Below, in pieces: positions 43,661-52,556 of a DNA stretch of 64,000 nucleotides (its first letter is position 1; each line of letters starts with the position of its first letter). The notes beneath the pieces were generated by a model. That model was not told the DNA's origin and did not search any database. It was given only the letters and a program-made list of their open reading frames with translations. Position numbers and translations under genes: made by a program. The stretch spans positions 4,774,001 to 4,838,000 of the forward strand of contig JAWPMS010000001.1 of assembly GCA_033344795.1 (NCBI GenBank), given 5' to 3'. The DNA comes from SHLQ01 sp033344795 (GTDB lineage Bacteria; Actinomycetota; Acidimicrobiia; Acidimicrobiales; SHLQ01).

Positions 43661-45334
43661 ATGACCGATGTGGCCAAGGACGACGCTGAAGCCAATACGT
43701 TCGAAGGTGATCTCGCGCTCGCCGCCTTCAGCGATCACGGTCCGTGGCAGGTCGTGCTCGAAGAGGCTCGCTGGCGCGATCGGGTCGACACAATTCGATC
43801 CGCGGTTCGCCGCGAGGTCCCAAAGCTCATCAAACCGAAGCGCGTGCCCGCGGGGGGACGACTGATCGAGGTTGCCGCCCGAATCGGTGGTGGTGTGGCG
43901 CTCTGGTCGCTCGGAGCGCGGAGAAGGGGTGGTCCCGAGTCGACGGCCGACCTCTCACGACGGCTCCGTCTCGCTGCTGAGGTCCTCGGTCCGACCTACA
44001 TCAAGCTCGGCCAAATCATCTCCAGCGGACAGGGCATATTCCCCAAGGAATTGGTCGACGAGTTCATCAAGTGCCGTGACCAGGTTCCCGCCGAAACCTT
44101 CGAGACCGTCCGAGCTGTGGTCGAATCGGATCTCGGCAAACCGCTGGACGAAGTCTTTGCCGAGTTCGACAGGGTTCCGCTCGCAGCTGCGTCGATCGCC
44201 CAGGTCCATCGAGCCGTCTTGGCCGATCACATCACACCCGGAGGCGGCCAAGAGGTCGTCGTGAAAGTGCAGCGACCAACCGTGTCCGAGACGGTGCACC
44301 AAGACCTCAAGGTCATGGCTTGGCTCGCGCCGTTCCTCATCGGCCGAATCCCCGTGACCGCTCTCGCCAACCCGCCAGCGCTCGTCGAGGTCTTCGCAGA
44401 GACGATCACCGAGGAGCTCGACTTTCGCCTCGAAGCGGACAACATGCTCGACGTCGCCATATCGCTTCGACAGCTCGGCCAGACCGCATATGTCATCCCT
44501 CGACCGCACCCGACGCTCGTGACGAGGAGGGTTCTCGTCATGGAGCGACTGAGCGGGTTCTCGTTCGATGATGCGGAGGGCATCAGGGCCGCTGGTGTCA
44601 ACACGCACGAGATCGTCCGCACCTCGATGGTCGGGTTCCTCGAGGGCGCGATGATCCATGGCGTCTTTCACGGCGATCTTCACGGCGGCAACCTCTTCGT
44701 GCAACCGGACGGGCGTACGGCGCTGTTCGACTTCGGCATCACCGGTCGGTTGAGCGAGCCCAAACGCCAGGCGTTTCTGCGACTGCTCATGAGCGGCATG
44801 ATGAGCGACGTCAAGGGCCAACTCGCGGCGATTCGTGACCTTGGTGCACTACCTCCCGATACCGACCTCGACGTGGTGTTCACCGACTTGGGTCTCGACC
44901 AGGCGCCGCTCGACCCGACCGCACTCACGCCTGAAGAGCTGATTGCCGAGTTGCAGAGATTCGTGAAGCAGATGTTGGGGTATGGCGCCGCGCTACCCAA
45001 GGAGCTCATGCTCTTCGTCAAGAACATGATGTTCGTGGACGCCGCGATCGGCACGTTGGCTCCCGATCTCGATCTGTTCGGCGAGGTCGCACACATCGCG
45101 ACGTACTTTGCACAGAACCACGGGCAGCGCCTCGCCTCCGAAATGGGCGTCGCTGGGGACGAATTCGAGGTCGACCTGACCTCGTTCAAAGACAGCCTGG
45201 GCGTCGATCGTTCAACCGAGGCCGTCACGTACAACGACCTCAGGGAGCGACGAGAACTCATTCAGAAGCGGATGAGCAACCATCGCGACGAGCAGGTGTC
45301 GAAGAAGGGTCTCCTCAAGCGCTTCGGACGCTGA
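43661..45334 (+). CDS. ABC1/UbiB-family atypical kinase
   Basis: 557 residues. The KxGQ signature is in YIKLGQIISSG, the alanine-rich loop in PLAAASIAQVHRA, and the catalytic HGDLHGGNLF and LFDFG. UbiB/ADCK proteins are ATPases that support isoprenoid-quinone metabolism at the membrane. The ATG at 43661 was chosen; the 183-bp gap before it has no coding signal. Confidence 0.9.
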   Translation: MTDVAKDDAEANTFEGDLALAAFSDHGPWQVVLEEARWRDRVDTIRSAVRREVPKLIKPKRVPAGGRLIEVAARIGGGVALWSLGARRRGGPESTADLSRRLRLAAEVLGPTYIKLGQIISSGQGIFPKELVDEFIKCRDQVPAETFETVRAVVESDLGKPLDEVFAEFDRVPLAAASIAQVHRAVLADHITPGGGQEVVVKVQRPTVSETVHQDLKVMAWLAPFLIGRIPVTALANPPALVEVFAETITEELDFRLEADNMLDVAISLRQLGQTAYVIPRPHPTLVTRRVLVMERLSGFSFDDAEGIRAAGVNTHEIVRTSMVGFLEGAMIHGVFHGDLHGGNLFVQPDGRTALFDFGITGRLSEPKRQAFLRLLMSGMMSDVKGQLAAIRDLGALPPDTDLDVVFTDLGLDQAPLDPTALTPEELIAELQRFVKQMLGYGAALPKELMLFVKNMMFVDAAIGTLAPDLDLFGEVAHIATYFAQNHGQRLASEMGVAGDEFEVDLTSFKDSLGVDRSTEAVTYNDLRERRELIQKRMSNHRDEQVSKKGLLKRFGR

Positions 45335-45403
45335 CCAAGCTGGGGAGCAAGCCCCTGCCGGGCGAATGGGCGATTGGTGAAACGTGGCCTACCCTGGCGC
45401 TTC

Positions 45404-46063
45404 GTGCGCCTTGTTGTAGCTATTTGCACCGTCGACTACGACGGCCGTCTCACCGCCCATCTTCCAGAAGCCACCAGACTCATCATGGTCAAGGCCGACG
45501 GCTGCGTGGCCGTGCATGCTGACGGCGGCGCGTACAAGCCGTTGAACTGGATGAACGCCCCGAATCGTCTCATCGAAGACGGATCTGAATGGCGTGTGGT
45601 CAGCCCAAAGGGCGAAACCCTGATCATCACGATGCACGACGTCCTCAGCGACACGAACTGGGAACTCGGTGTGGACCCAGGCCTGCAGAAGGACGGCGTC
45701 GAAGCTCACCTACAGGAGCTGCTCGCGAACGACCCGACGACGATTGCCGATGGGTACAAATTGGTTCGCCGCGAGTTCCCCACCGACATCGGTCCTGTCG
45801 ACCTGTTGTGTCGCGACGAGGACGATGCGGCTGTCGCGATCGAGGTCAAACGGCGGGGCGACATCGACGGCGTCGAGCAGCTCAGCCGATACCTCGAGTT
45901 CTTGAACCAAGACCCACGACTGAGCCCCGTACGCGGCGTATTTGTCGCGCAGGAGATCAAGCCGCAAGCGAAAGTTCTCGCGAGTGAGCGCTCCATCGAG
46001 TGTGTGGAAGTTGACTACGACGAACTCCGCGGTATCGAGTCCCCGCAGCTGAGGCTTCTGTGA
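45404..46063 (+). CDS. nucS: Endonuclease NucS (mismatch-specific)
   Basis: 219 residues; the actinobacterial non-MutS/MutL mismatch-repair nuclease. The typical N-terminus MRLVVAICTVDYDGRLTAHLP arises only from the GTG at 45404. The N-terminal DNA-binding domain precedes a PD-(D/E)XK core (DIGPVDLLC, AIEVKRRGDIDGVEQLSRYLE). It ends in SPQLRLL, which resembles a beta-clamp-binding motif. A TACCCT -10 box ends 8 nt before the GTG. Its stop overlaps the VanW start (GTGA). Confidence 0.95.
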   Translation: MRLVVAICTVDYDGRLTAHLPEATRLIMVKADGCVAVHADGGAYKPLNWMNAPNRLIEDGSEWRVVSPKGETLIITMHDVLSDTNWELGVDPGLQKDGVEAHLQELLANDPTTIADGYKLVRREFPTDIGPVDLLCRDEDDAAVAIEVKRRGDIDGVEQLSRYLEFLNQDPRLSPVRGVFVAQEIKPQAKVLASERSIECVEVDYDELRGIESPQLRLL

Positions 46064-47799
46064 GATCGAACCGAGGCTTGTGCCGCCCACTTGCGGTCCT
46101 CGTCCTGTCGATCGTGCTCGGTGGATGCGGGCTGTTCGGTGACGACGACGAATCCGCATCGCCACAGGGCGGAGATGGCGAAGCCGTCACATCGGTACGC
46201 GTCGAGTCCGGCGATCGTTGGTTCGACATCGACCCCGCGACCATCCTGGTGGACGACAGCGGTCAACCGTCTTCGGAGTCCGAGTCGATCTTGACCAGTC
46301 AAGTGGCGAACCTTTCGCTCACGCCGATCTCCCCCACCAACGCCGGTATCAGGGCGGAAGGCGCTGCGTTCACGGTCGTGCCATCACTCGTCGGCCAAGA
46401 TCCCGACATCGGCGCCCTCGCGAACGAGATCGTGTCGGCGGCCGTGAATGGCCGCAACACCGTGCAGCTGCCGTTCTCACCGGTCGATGCCGAGGTCTCG
46501 GACCAAGACGCCCAAACGTACGCCGACGAACTGAACGAACGAATTGCGAATGGCATCACGGTCGCCATCGGAGGCGAGAAGAGCACGTTGTCTGCGTCTG
46601 CGCTCGCACCAGCTACCACCGTTGTGTGGAGAAGCGGTAGCTGGGACGTGTCGGTCGAATTCAGCCGCATCGATGCCGAGCTCGCGAGGATGTTCCCAAC
46701 CGCAGGCCAGCAAGGTGGCGAGGCATCGTTCGACGTCATTCCGGGTGACAGCGATGAGGACCCCGACACGGTGATCGTCGTACCTGGCCCACCGAAAACT
46801 GTTTGTTGTAGCGCTGCTTCCGTCCGACGCATCGAGCGAGCGCTCACTTCCGAACTCGACGTGGCGACCTTGCTCTACGAGAACGTCGATGGAGCGCGCG
46901 GAACGGCCTGGGCACGTGAACTCGGGATCACCGAGTTGGTGGGCTCCTTCACGACCAACTACACCGCCGGACAGAGCAGGAACACGAATATCGAACGAAT
47001 CGCCGAGCTCACGCAGGGCGTGATTCTGGAACCCGGCGAGACGTTCTCTCTCAACGAGTTCGTTGGGCGACGCACCCGGGAGAACGGTTTCGTCCCCGCG
47101 GGAACGATCGTGAACGGCCACCTCGTCGACAGTGTCGGCGGCGGTATCAGCCAGTACGCCACCACGATCTTCAATGCTGCCTTCTTCGCTGGTCTCGAGT
47201 TCGAGTCGTATCAATCACACTCGATCTACTTCAGCCGCTACCCCTATGGACGCGAGGCGACCATCTCCTGGCCGGCGCCACAACTCGAGATTCACAACCC
47301 GACGCCGTACGGGGTCCTCATCTGGCCCACGACCACCGATCGGTCGGTGACTGTGAAATTGTTCTCGACCAAGTGGGTCGATGCTGAGCAGACGGGACAG
47401 AGCGAGACCACCATCGGCGTTGCTTGCACTCGCGTGACGACACAACGCACGCGTACGTTCGTCGAGGACGGTTCCGAAGAGATCGATTCGGTCTTCGCCA
47501 CCTACCGCCCTGAGGGGATCGCCTGCGATGGCACCCCGACACAGAATCCGGACGAAGAACAGATCGAGGATCTCGAAGACGGTGAGGATCCGAACTTCGA
47601 GAACGGGACGACAACCACGACCGTTGACCCGGGTGCGACGACCACCACGACGGTCGATCCAAATGCTTCGACAACCACGACCACCGTTGCTCCGACCACC
47701 ACAACGACAACGGTTGACCCCGATGCGACCACGACAACCACGACGACCACCACCACCAGCACAACGACGACGACCACCACGACGACGCCGGCCGGATAG
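46060..47799 (+). CDS. VanW-family lipoprotein with Thr-rich tail
   Basis: 579 residues. The lipoprotein signal ends in VLGGC (Cys about 23). A YoaR-like putative peptidoglycan-binding region (about 80-220) leads to the VanW domain (about 285-440; SVRRIERALTS, GSFTTNYTAG, LEPGETFSLNEFVG, VGGGISQYATTIFNAAFFAG). The last 75 residues are almost only Thr, with Asp, Pro and Ala. It overlaps nucS by 4 bp. Presumed cell-envelope role. Confidence 0.88.
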   Translation: MRSNRGLCRPLAVLVLSIVLGGCGLFGDDDESASPQGGDGEAVTSVRVESGDRWFDIDPATILVDDSGQPSSESESILTSQVANLSLTPISPTNAGIRAEGAAFTVVPSLVGQDPDIGALANEIVSAAVNGRNTVQLPFSPVDAEVSDQDAQTYADELNERIANGITVAIGGEKSTLSASALAPATTVVWRSGSWDVSVEFSRIDAELARMFPTAGQQGGEASFDVIPGDSDEDPDTVIVVPGPPKTVCCSAASVRRIERALTSELDVATLLYENVDGARGTAWARELGITELVGSFTTNYTAGQSRNTNIERIAELTQGVILEPGETFSLNEFVGRRTRENGFVPAGTIVNGHLVDSVGGGISQYATTIFNAAFFAGLEFESYQSHSIYFSRYPYGREATISWPAPQLEIHNPTPYGVLIWPTTTDRSVTVKLFSTKWVDAEQTGQSETTIGVACTRVTTQRTRTFVEDGSEEIDSVFATYRPEGIACDGTPTQNPDEEQIEDLEDGEDPNFENGTTTTTVDPGATTTTTVDPNASTTTTTVAPTTTTTTVDPDATTTTTTTTTTSTTTTTTTTTPAG

Positions 47800-47868
47800 G
47801 CCACAGTTCACACCCCCGGGCTCCGGCAGGGCCAGGGTCGATCTCGTTCGCTCGGTACGATCGGTTCC

Positions 47869-49092
47869 GTGATCACCGTCGACACCGCGATCGTTGGCGC
47901 CGGCCCAGCCGGTGCAGCTGCAGCGCACACTCTCGCGGCCGCCGGACACGATGTGCTGCTGATCGACAAGGCGACCTTTCCCCGCGACAAGTTCTGTGGC
48001 GACGGACTCACCACGTTGTGCCTTCGACAACTCGAGGAGATGGGTTTCTCTGTCGACGATGTCCCTTCGTTCACCCCGGTCACTGGGGCTGTGTTGCACT
48101 CGCCATCCGGACGACGGCACGACATTCCACTTCCTGCGGGTCCGGGCCTGTACGCCGCCGTAGCCAGACGCGAGGAACTTGACGCGGCACTGGTTGCATT
48201 CGCCCAAAGTTCCGGTGCTGCGACCCGCTTCGGATCAAAAGTCGTCAGCGTCGAGCCAGGCATCGACAGCATCGTTCTGACGGACGAATCAGGAACGACG
48301 ATCACGGCGAATCAGTGCATCGCTGCAGACGGCATGTGGTCACCGGTTCGCAAGCTGCTCGGACTCGACATGGAGAAGTACCGCGGTGAATGGCACGCCT
48401 TCCGCCAGTACTTCGAGAACGTCTCGTCGGCAGCGGCATCCGAGCTCTGGATCTGGTTCGAGCCGGATGTGCTCCCTGGCTACGTCTGGTCGTTTCCCGT
48501 CGGTGATGGTCGAGCGAACGTCGGCTTCGGCATCTTGCGTGGCGGCGACATCTCGACCCAGGACATGAAGTCATTGTGGCCTGAGCTTCTCGAGCGCCCG
48601 CACATACGCAACGTGATCGGCCGGGACGCCACGCCCGAATCTCCACATCGCGCGTGGCCGATTCCGGCCCGCATCGACCAAGCGCCTTTGGTGGGTCCGA
48701 GAACGTTGTTCGTCGGCGATGCCGCAACCGCCTGCGACACGCTCACCGGCGAAGGAATCGGCCAGGCGTTACTCACCGGCCGAGAAGCGGCCGCCACGAT
48801 TCTCGCGGCGCACTCCGACTTCGACAGCGCAAGCAAGGCATACGAGTCTGCCGTACGCGCCGAGCTGGTCGCCGACCACAAGATGGCCTCAATGCTCGGC
48901 AGGTTGCTCGAGCGCCCCAGGATCGCCGAGTTCGCTCTGCGCGCCGTCGGGACCAACGATTGGACACGGCGCAATTTCGGCAGGTGGATGTTCGAGGATT
49001 ACCCTCGGGCACTGATCGCCACGCCACGTCGATGGCATCGTGGGATGTTCTCCGGGCCCGGCGCCGAGCTGAAATCTCCAACCGCGCCATAA
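47869..49092 (+). CDS. Geranylgeranyl-reductase-family FAD oxidoreductase
   Basis: 407 residues. The N-terminal FAD motif VDTAIVGAGPAGAAAAHTLA, the PRDKFCGDG motif of the GGR family (about 38-46), and FVGDAATACDTLTGEGIGQALLTG (about 285-305). Members reduce prenyl chains of quinones or lipids, or act as halogenase-like monooxygenases. Start GTG with a TACGAT box 7 nt upstream. Confidence 0.87.
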   Translation: MITVDTAIVGAGPAGAAAAHTLAAAGHDVLLIDKATFPRDKFCGDGLTTLCLRQLEEMGFSVDDVPSFTPVTGAVLHSPSGRRHDIPLPAGPGLYAAVARREELDAALVAFAQSSGAATRFGSKVVSVEPGIDSIVLTDESGTTITANQCIAADGMWSPVRKLLGLDMEKYRGEWHAFRQYFENVSSAAASELWIWFEPDVLPGYVWSFPVGDGRANVGFGILRGGDISTQDMKSLWPELLERPHIRNVIGRDATPESPHRAWPIPARIDQAPLVGPRTLFVGDAATACDTLTGEGIGQALLTGREAAATILAAHSDFDSASKAYESAVRAELVADHKMASMLGRLLERPRIAEFALRAVGTNDWTRRNFGRWMFEDYPRALIATPRRWHRGMFSGPGAELKSPTAP

Positions 49093-49149
49093 CGAAACCG
49101 ATCAAGTGCAAGATCGTTTCCGTCGATACATGGGTGAAGGAGAAACGTG

Positions 49150-49641
49150 ATGACAACCCTTACCTCTATCCCAGAATCGCTGGCAGATGGGACGGAAGCA
49201 GAACATGTGCTTCAGCTCGGATACGCGAGTGCTGGAACCGTTGATTTCAGCGACGAGGACCTTGTCGAGCTGCTCGCAAAGTCTCGCCGCAACAATGCCG
49301 CCGCTGGGATTAGCGGCATGCTTCTTTATCACGAGGGATCCTTCTTGCAGGTCCTCGAAGGCCCGGAGGAGGCAGTGGAGAACCTCTACGAACGGATCTG
49401 TGGGGACACACGCCATTCCGAGGCCATCTTGCTGTTCAGGCGAGAGCACGACCATCGGCAGTTCGACAATTGGACGATGGGCTTTCATCGAGTGAGTGCG
49501 GAGTTCTCGAAGCAGCCACCGGGTTTGAACGAGTTTCTGGCAACCGGTGTCACGACCATCACCGACAGGGATGCGGAGAAGGTGCGAAACATCCTCCTGG
49601 GCTTTCGTGAAGGTCGGTGGCGGCGACTCGTCGACCACTAG
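49150..49641 (+). CDS. BLUF-domain blue-light photoreceptor
   Basis: 163 residues. The FAD-binding BLUF domain occupies about 18-112. The photocycle residues Tyr25, Asn49, Gln67, Trp108 and Met110 have exactly the same spacing as AppA Tyr21, Asn45, Gln63, Trp104 and Met106. The C-terminal 50 residues form helices without an enzyme domain, so signalling probably goes through a protein partner. GAAGGAG ribosome-binding site; 57 bp after the FAD oxidoreductase. Confidence 0.93.
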   Translation: MTTLTSIPESLADGTEAEHVLQLGYASAGTVDFSDEDLVELLAKSRRNNAAAGISGMLLYHEGSFLQVLEGPEEAVENLYERICGDTRHSEAILLFRREHDHRQFDNWTMGFHRVSAEFSKQPPGLNEFLATGVTTITDRDAEKVRNILLGFREGRWRRLVDH

Positions 49642-49678
49642 GACGGCCATCGGTGCCGTCCACCAAGATCAGGTGGGG

Positions 49679-50068
49679 TTATCGGCTGACGATCGGAGAC
49701 CCGTGGTGCACCACCAGGTTCCAACGGGCATCACCGTCGAAGACGAAAATGTTCAGCGCAGCCGTGGCGGCCGCGTTTCCGCCCTGGTCGACCATGTTCT
49801 CGTCGACGGAGACATAGGCGAAGTTTCCTTCCACCATCACGTGTTCGTTGGTCAAGATGACCTGAAGGCTCTGCGGTCCGTTGAAGATCGAGGCGTATGA
49901 CTGAATGATGTCGTCCGTGCCGTGCAAGGTCGGCCAGCCAGGGTGTGTACACGTGGCACGTTCGCTGTGCTCCCAGGTCGACGACATCAGGTCGAGGTCC
50001 TGCCGCTCGAACGCATCGTAGTAGTCAGCGTTCGCTGTGGAGACAGCGTCCGTCGGGTTGTTGTCCAT
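49679..50068 (-). CDS. SnoaL/NTF2-like fold protein
   Basis: 129 residues: AFERQDLDLMSSTWEH, the Cys-containing THPGW, GTDDIIQSYASIFNG, and a final WNLVVHHGSP. This is the alpha+beta cone of SnoaL-like/ketosteroid-isomerase-related proteins. Ligand unknown. It converges on the BLUF gene. Confidence 0.85.
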   Translation of the reverse strand: MDNNPTDAVSTANADYYDAFERQDLDLMSSTWEHSERATCTHPGWPTLHGTDDIIQSYASIFNGPQSLQVILTNEHVMVEGNFAYVSVDENMVDQGGNAAATAALNIFVFDGDARWNLVVHHGSPIVSR

Positions 50069-50127
50069 CCCTGAAGTTGTATCAGCGATCTAGGTTCGAG
50101 TTCGGCCGGTGTGGCTCTCGAACGCCG

Positions 50128-51978
50128 CTACGCGCTTGCGCCTTCTCGAGCGTTCTTGAGGCGCTTTGCCTGACGTGCACGGTTGGTGCCGTCAAGGTTT
50201 ACCTTGCGCAGACGAATGTTCGCTGGCGTGACTTCGACACACTCGTCATCGCCGATTGTCTCCAGCGCGCCTTCGAGCGAAAAGATCTTCGGCGGTGTGA
50301 GGCGCACCGTGTCGTCGGAGGACTGGGTGCGAATGTTGTCGAGCTTTTTCTCTTTGCACACGTTGACATCCATGTCTTCGTTGCGAGGGTTCTCGCCGAT
50401 GATCATGCCTTCGTATACCTCGACACTTGGCGGAATGTAGAAGACTGCGCGCTCCTGCAAATTCTGAATAGCGTTGATCGTGCTCGAGCCGATGCGATCC
50501 GCGACGATCGAGCCCCTGTTGCGCATGCGGATCTCGCCTTGCCACGGGATCCAACCCTCGAACACGTGGTTCGCGAGGCCGGTACCGCGGGTTTCGGTGA
50601 GAAATCCGGTTCGGAAACCGATCAGCGCGCGAGCGGGAACGATGTACTCGAGCCGAACCCAGCCATCGCCATGGTTGGTCATGTTCTCCATCTTCGCCTT
50701 ACGTTCACCGAGCATCTGCGTGATGCCGCCGACGTGTTCTTCGGGAATGTCGATGGTGAGCCGTTCGGTCGGCTCGTGGAGCGTGCCGTCGATCTCCTTG
50801 GTGAGAACCGCTGGCTTGCCAACCGTGAGCTCGAATCCTTCGCGACGCATCGTTTCAACGAGAACGGCGAGCTGAAGCTCACCACGGCCCTGAACCTCGA
50901 AGGTGTCGGGGCGGTCGGTTGGCAGCATCCGGATCGAAACGTTGCCCACGAGTTCTTTTTCGAGGCGGTCCTTGATCTGGCGAGCTGTCAGTTTGTCGCC
51001 ATCCTTGCCAGCGAGCGGCGAGGTATTGGTGCCGATCGTCATCGACAGGGTCGGTTCGTCGACGGTGATGACGGGCAGCGGCCGGGGGTCGTTCAGGTCG
51101 GCCAGCGTCTCGCCGATCATGATCTGTTCGATGCCTGAAATCTGTACGATCTCGCCAGGGCCAGCCTCATCGACGTCTACGTTCGTGATGCCGTCGGTGA
51201 CGGTCAGGGTGATGACCTTGGCCTGGCCAATCGTGCCGTCGGTCTTGCACCAGGCAACCTGCTGGCCCTTCTTGATGGTGCCTTGCATGACTCGGCAGAT
51301 GGCGATTCGCCCGAGGTACGGAGAGGCATCGAGGTTCGTGACCCACACCTGCGTGGGGTGATCCTCTTCGTATTCCGCTGGCGGGATCGCTTCGATGAGG
51401 GTTTCGAACAGTGGCGTCATGTCGGTTCCGGTTGGTCCGTCGACGTCGAGCTGTGCGTAGCCCAGACGGGCGGCGGTGTACACGATTGGAAAGTCGATCT
51501 GATCTTCGTCGGCGCCAATGTCGATGAAGAGGTCGTAGACCTCGTCGACGACCTGAGCAACGCGAGCATCCGGCCGGTCGATCTTGTTGATGACGAGCAC
51601 CACAGGCAAACCGAGCTTCATGGCCTTGCCGAGAACGAAGCGGGTCTGTGGAAGCGGACCTTCACTCGAGTCGACGAGAAGGACCACACCGTCGACCATG
51701 GTGAGCGCGCGTTCGACCTCGCCACCGAAGTCCGCGTGACCGGGGGTGTCGACGATGTTGATCTTGGTGTCGCCGAACGTGACCGCCGCGTTGTTGGCGA
51801 GGATCGTGATGCCCTTTTCCTTCTCCAGGTCGGTGTTGTCCATCACTCGCTCGACGACTTCACCGTGGTCGGAAAATACGCCGGCCTGTTTCAGCAGGGC
51901 GTCGACAAGGGTGGTCTTGCCATGATCGACGTGGGCGATCATGGCGATGTTTCGAAGGTCTTCGCGTCGTTGCACCAC
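50128..51978 (-). CDS. typA: GTP-binding translation factor TypA/BipA
   Basis: A 616-residue ribosome-associated GTPase. G1 is AHVDHGKTTLVDALL, G2/G3 EKGITILANNAAV and DTPGHADFGGEVER, G4 NKIDRPDA. The C-terminal part has RVEYIVPARALIGFRTGF-like segments (RLEYIVPARALIGF) and the TypA-specific tail. The GTG at 51978 is leaderless: a TACCGT -10 box ends 6 nt upstream. Confidence 0.97.
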   Translation of the reverse strand: MVQRREDLRNIAMIAHVDHGKTTLVDALLKQAGVFSDHGEVVERVMDNTDLEKEKGITILANNAAVTFGDTKINIVDTPGHADFGGEVERALTMVDGVVLLVDSSEGPLPQTRFVLGKAMKLGLPVVLVINKIDRPDARVAQVVDEVYDLFIDIGADEDQIDFPIVYTAARLGYAQLDVDGPTGTDMTPLFETLIEAIPPAEYEEDHPTQVWVTNLDASPYLGRIAICRVMQGTIKKGQQVAWCKTDGTIGQAKVITLTVTDGITNVDVDEAGPGEIVQISGIEQIMIGETLADLNDPRPLPVITVDEPTLSMTIGTNTSPLAGKDGDKLTARQIKDRLEKELVGNVSIRMLPTDRPDTFEVQGRGELQLAVLVETMRREGFELTVGKPAVLTKEIDGTLHEPTERLTIDIPEEHVGGITQMLGERKAKMENMTNHGDGWVRLEYIVPARALIGFRTGFLTETRGTGLANHVFEGWIPWQGEIRMRNRGSIVADRIGSSTINAIQNLQERAVFYIPPSVEVYEGMIIGENPRNEDMDVNVCKEKKLDNIRTQSSDDTVRLTPPKIFSLEGALETIGDDECVEVTPANIRLRKVNLDGTNRARQAKRLKNAREGASA

Positions 51979-52556
51979 ACAACGGTAACGGGAATGGGGT
52001 CAACGCCCTCGTAATACAACGTAGATAGGGGTCACAGTGATAACTCGAGACTTCCGGTCGAGATCCGGCGTAACTGACATGGTCGTTTTGCGAGCTCCGC
52101 TCCCCTCTCCCCCGAGGCGTTTCCTTCGTGCGCATAGACACACATGTTTTGGCTCGCAAGGCAGCAGCGACTGGCGGAGCGATTCCATCACCGGCATGTG
52201 ACGTCGGACACAGCCAACCTGGCACCTTTTTTAAAAAAGGGGTCAGACCCCCTTCTCGACGAAAGGGGTCAGACCCCTGCGGCTCCAAGAGGCGACAGGG
52301 GAGCCGGAACCAGCGAAACGCGTGAGCCTGTATACGCACGAATACCCGCCAGATCCGGAGTGAGGACGGACGGCGAACGGCTCGTGGCCTCAGGCAGTCT
52401 GCGGAGCATCCAAAGCGAAGCGACGATGCGATTGCCGGGAGCGAAGCGGGAAACAGGGCGAAGCCTTGGATTCATTGGAACCAAACGCGGCCGATGGACG
52501 TAGAAGGAGTGAACCCAAACGGCACCCTCCTGCCCCTGAAACGAGGAGATCCACCC
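51979..52556. other. Long intergenic stretch with repeats, no gene seen
   Basis: 578 bp between divergent typA and the DUF4349 gene. It contains two copies of GGGGTCAGACCCC (52239, 52265), three copies of the mini-hairpin GCGAAGC (52415, 52441, 52458) and the leader of the DUF4349 gene with its GAGGAG ribosome-binding site. Short open frames here lack coding character. No known riboswitch was recognised. Confidence 0.6.
52239..52277. repeat. Two direct copies of GGGGTCAGACCCC
   Basis: Exact 13-mers at 52239-52251 and 52265-52277, both followed by C/T and preceded by A-runs (AAAAAAGGGG, AAAGGGG). The 13-mer is a palindrome except for its central base. REP-like. Confidence 0.85.

Noticed and set aside
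52000..52197. Short minus-strand frame upstream of typA
   Set aside because: No ribosome-binding site, no protein-like composition, and it would occupy typA's promoter side.
52278..52556. Riboswitch in the DUF4349 leader (c-di-AMP type considered)
   Set aside because: GGAACC-like and GNRA-like pieces are present, but the conserved core segments of known classes could not be matched.
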